Assembly (NCBI GenBank): GCA_902766345.1
Contig: CACXDK010000294.1
Span: 1 to 12,992, forward strand
DNA: 12,992 nucleotides
Direction: 5' to 3'
Source of the DNA: an uncultured Spirochaetaceae bacterium
GTDB taxonomy: Bacteria; Spirochaetota; Spirochaetia; Treponematales; Treponemataceae
In this document: positions 12,810 to 12,992 of the stretch, piece by piece
How the letters are laid out: each line of letters begins with the position of its first letter
How positions within the stretch are numbered: the stretch's first letter is position 1
Program-made: the position numbers and the translations under genes
The notes under the pieces: model-generated
The model's database searches: none
What the model was told of the DNA's origin: nothing
What the model saw: the letters and a program-made list of their open reading frames with translations, nothing else

Positions 12810-12992
12810 GCGACAACAAAGAAAATTTACTTGAAATAGAACATTTGAAGCAGTATTTTCCTGCTGGTTCAGGACGATTTGTAAAAGCTGTTGATGACGT
12901 AAGCTTTTTTATAAAGAAAGGTGAAACCTTTGGTCTGGTTGGAGAGTCTGGCTGTGGTAAAACTACTACGGGGCGTTCAATCCTGCGTCTTA
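12806..12992 (+). CDS. oppF: oligopeptide/dipeptide ABC transporter ATPase, OppF type (3' end outside window)
   Basis: Second ATPase of the peptide importer. Only the first 62 residues are in the window: [19 protein letters not shown], then [20 protein letters not shown] and Walker A GESGCGKT near residues 49-56, the form usual in OppF. ATG 12806 overlaps the oppD stop (ATGA, 12806-12809), and AGGGGGGTGAG lies just upstream, so translation is coupled to oppD. The reading frame is open to the window end. A full protein of about 320 residues would be expected. Confidence 0.9.
   Translation, partial: MSDNKENLLEIEHLKQYFPAGSGRFVKAVDDVSFFIKKGETFGLVGESGCGKTTTGRSILRL

Overview
The window is AT-rich, gene-dense bacterial DNA from a diderm organism. 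Evidence for two membranes is a secreted beta-barrel protein with a C-terminal aromatic residue and a periplasmic LolA-like carrier. The gene set and layout best fit a spirochaete, most likely a host-associated Treponema: MMPL/RND exporter plus LolA-like protein plus outer-membrane barrel, a Lon protease with an extra charged segment, and AT-rich codon use. The genus is an inference from protein style, not a proven assignment. No rRNA, tRNA, CRISPR array, insertion sequence or phage gene was seen, and no gene-free stretch exceeds 300 bases.

Layout. (1) 1-3280, plus strand: the 3' part of a class I mannose-6-phosphate isomerase (manA), then a complete ATP-dependent Lon protease. A symmetric terminator at 3311-3343 closes this block and also the convergent block that follows. 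(2) 3345-9050, minus strand: transcription runs from about 9100 down to 3345 through an MMPL/RND exporter, a LolA-like periplasmic protein and an outer-membrane beta-barrel. The two junctions between these genes carry hairpins that may set relative expression. (3) 9236-9583, plus strand: an ArsR-family repressor transcribed divergently from the exporter. The 150-bp divergent region holds two good promoters and operator-like palindromes. (4) 9726 to the window end, plus strand: an oligopeptide/dipeptide ABC transporter operon, oppB-oppC-oppD-oppF, with oppF cut by the window end. A promoter-like element and a strong terminator hairpin precede oppB.

How the genes may work together. The three minus-strand genes can form a complete path across the envelope: an inner-membrane RND pump, a soluble carrier with a LolA fold, and an outer-membrane barrel. 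The cargo is probably a lipid or lipid-linked molecule and is not known. The most unusual observation is that the exporter (in its second periplasmic domain) and the barrel (at its mature N-terminus) both carry tandem acidic, aromatic repeats of the same style (FGSFDD-like and DGxFxSWGD-like). This suggests that both bind the same partner or ion. A second observation is a shared 16-bp operator-like sequence (GTTYAA-N4-TTAAAC) found three times: beside the arsR promoter, just inside the exporter transcript, and in the exporter/carrier junction. This suggests ArsR control of the whole set.
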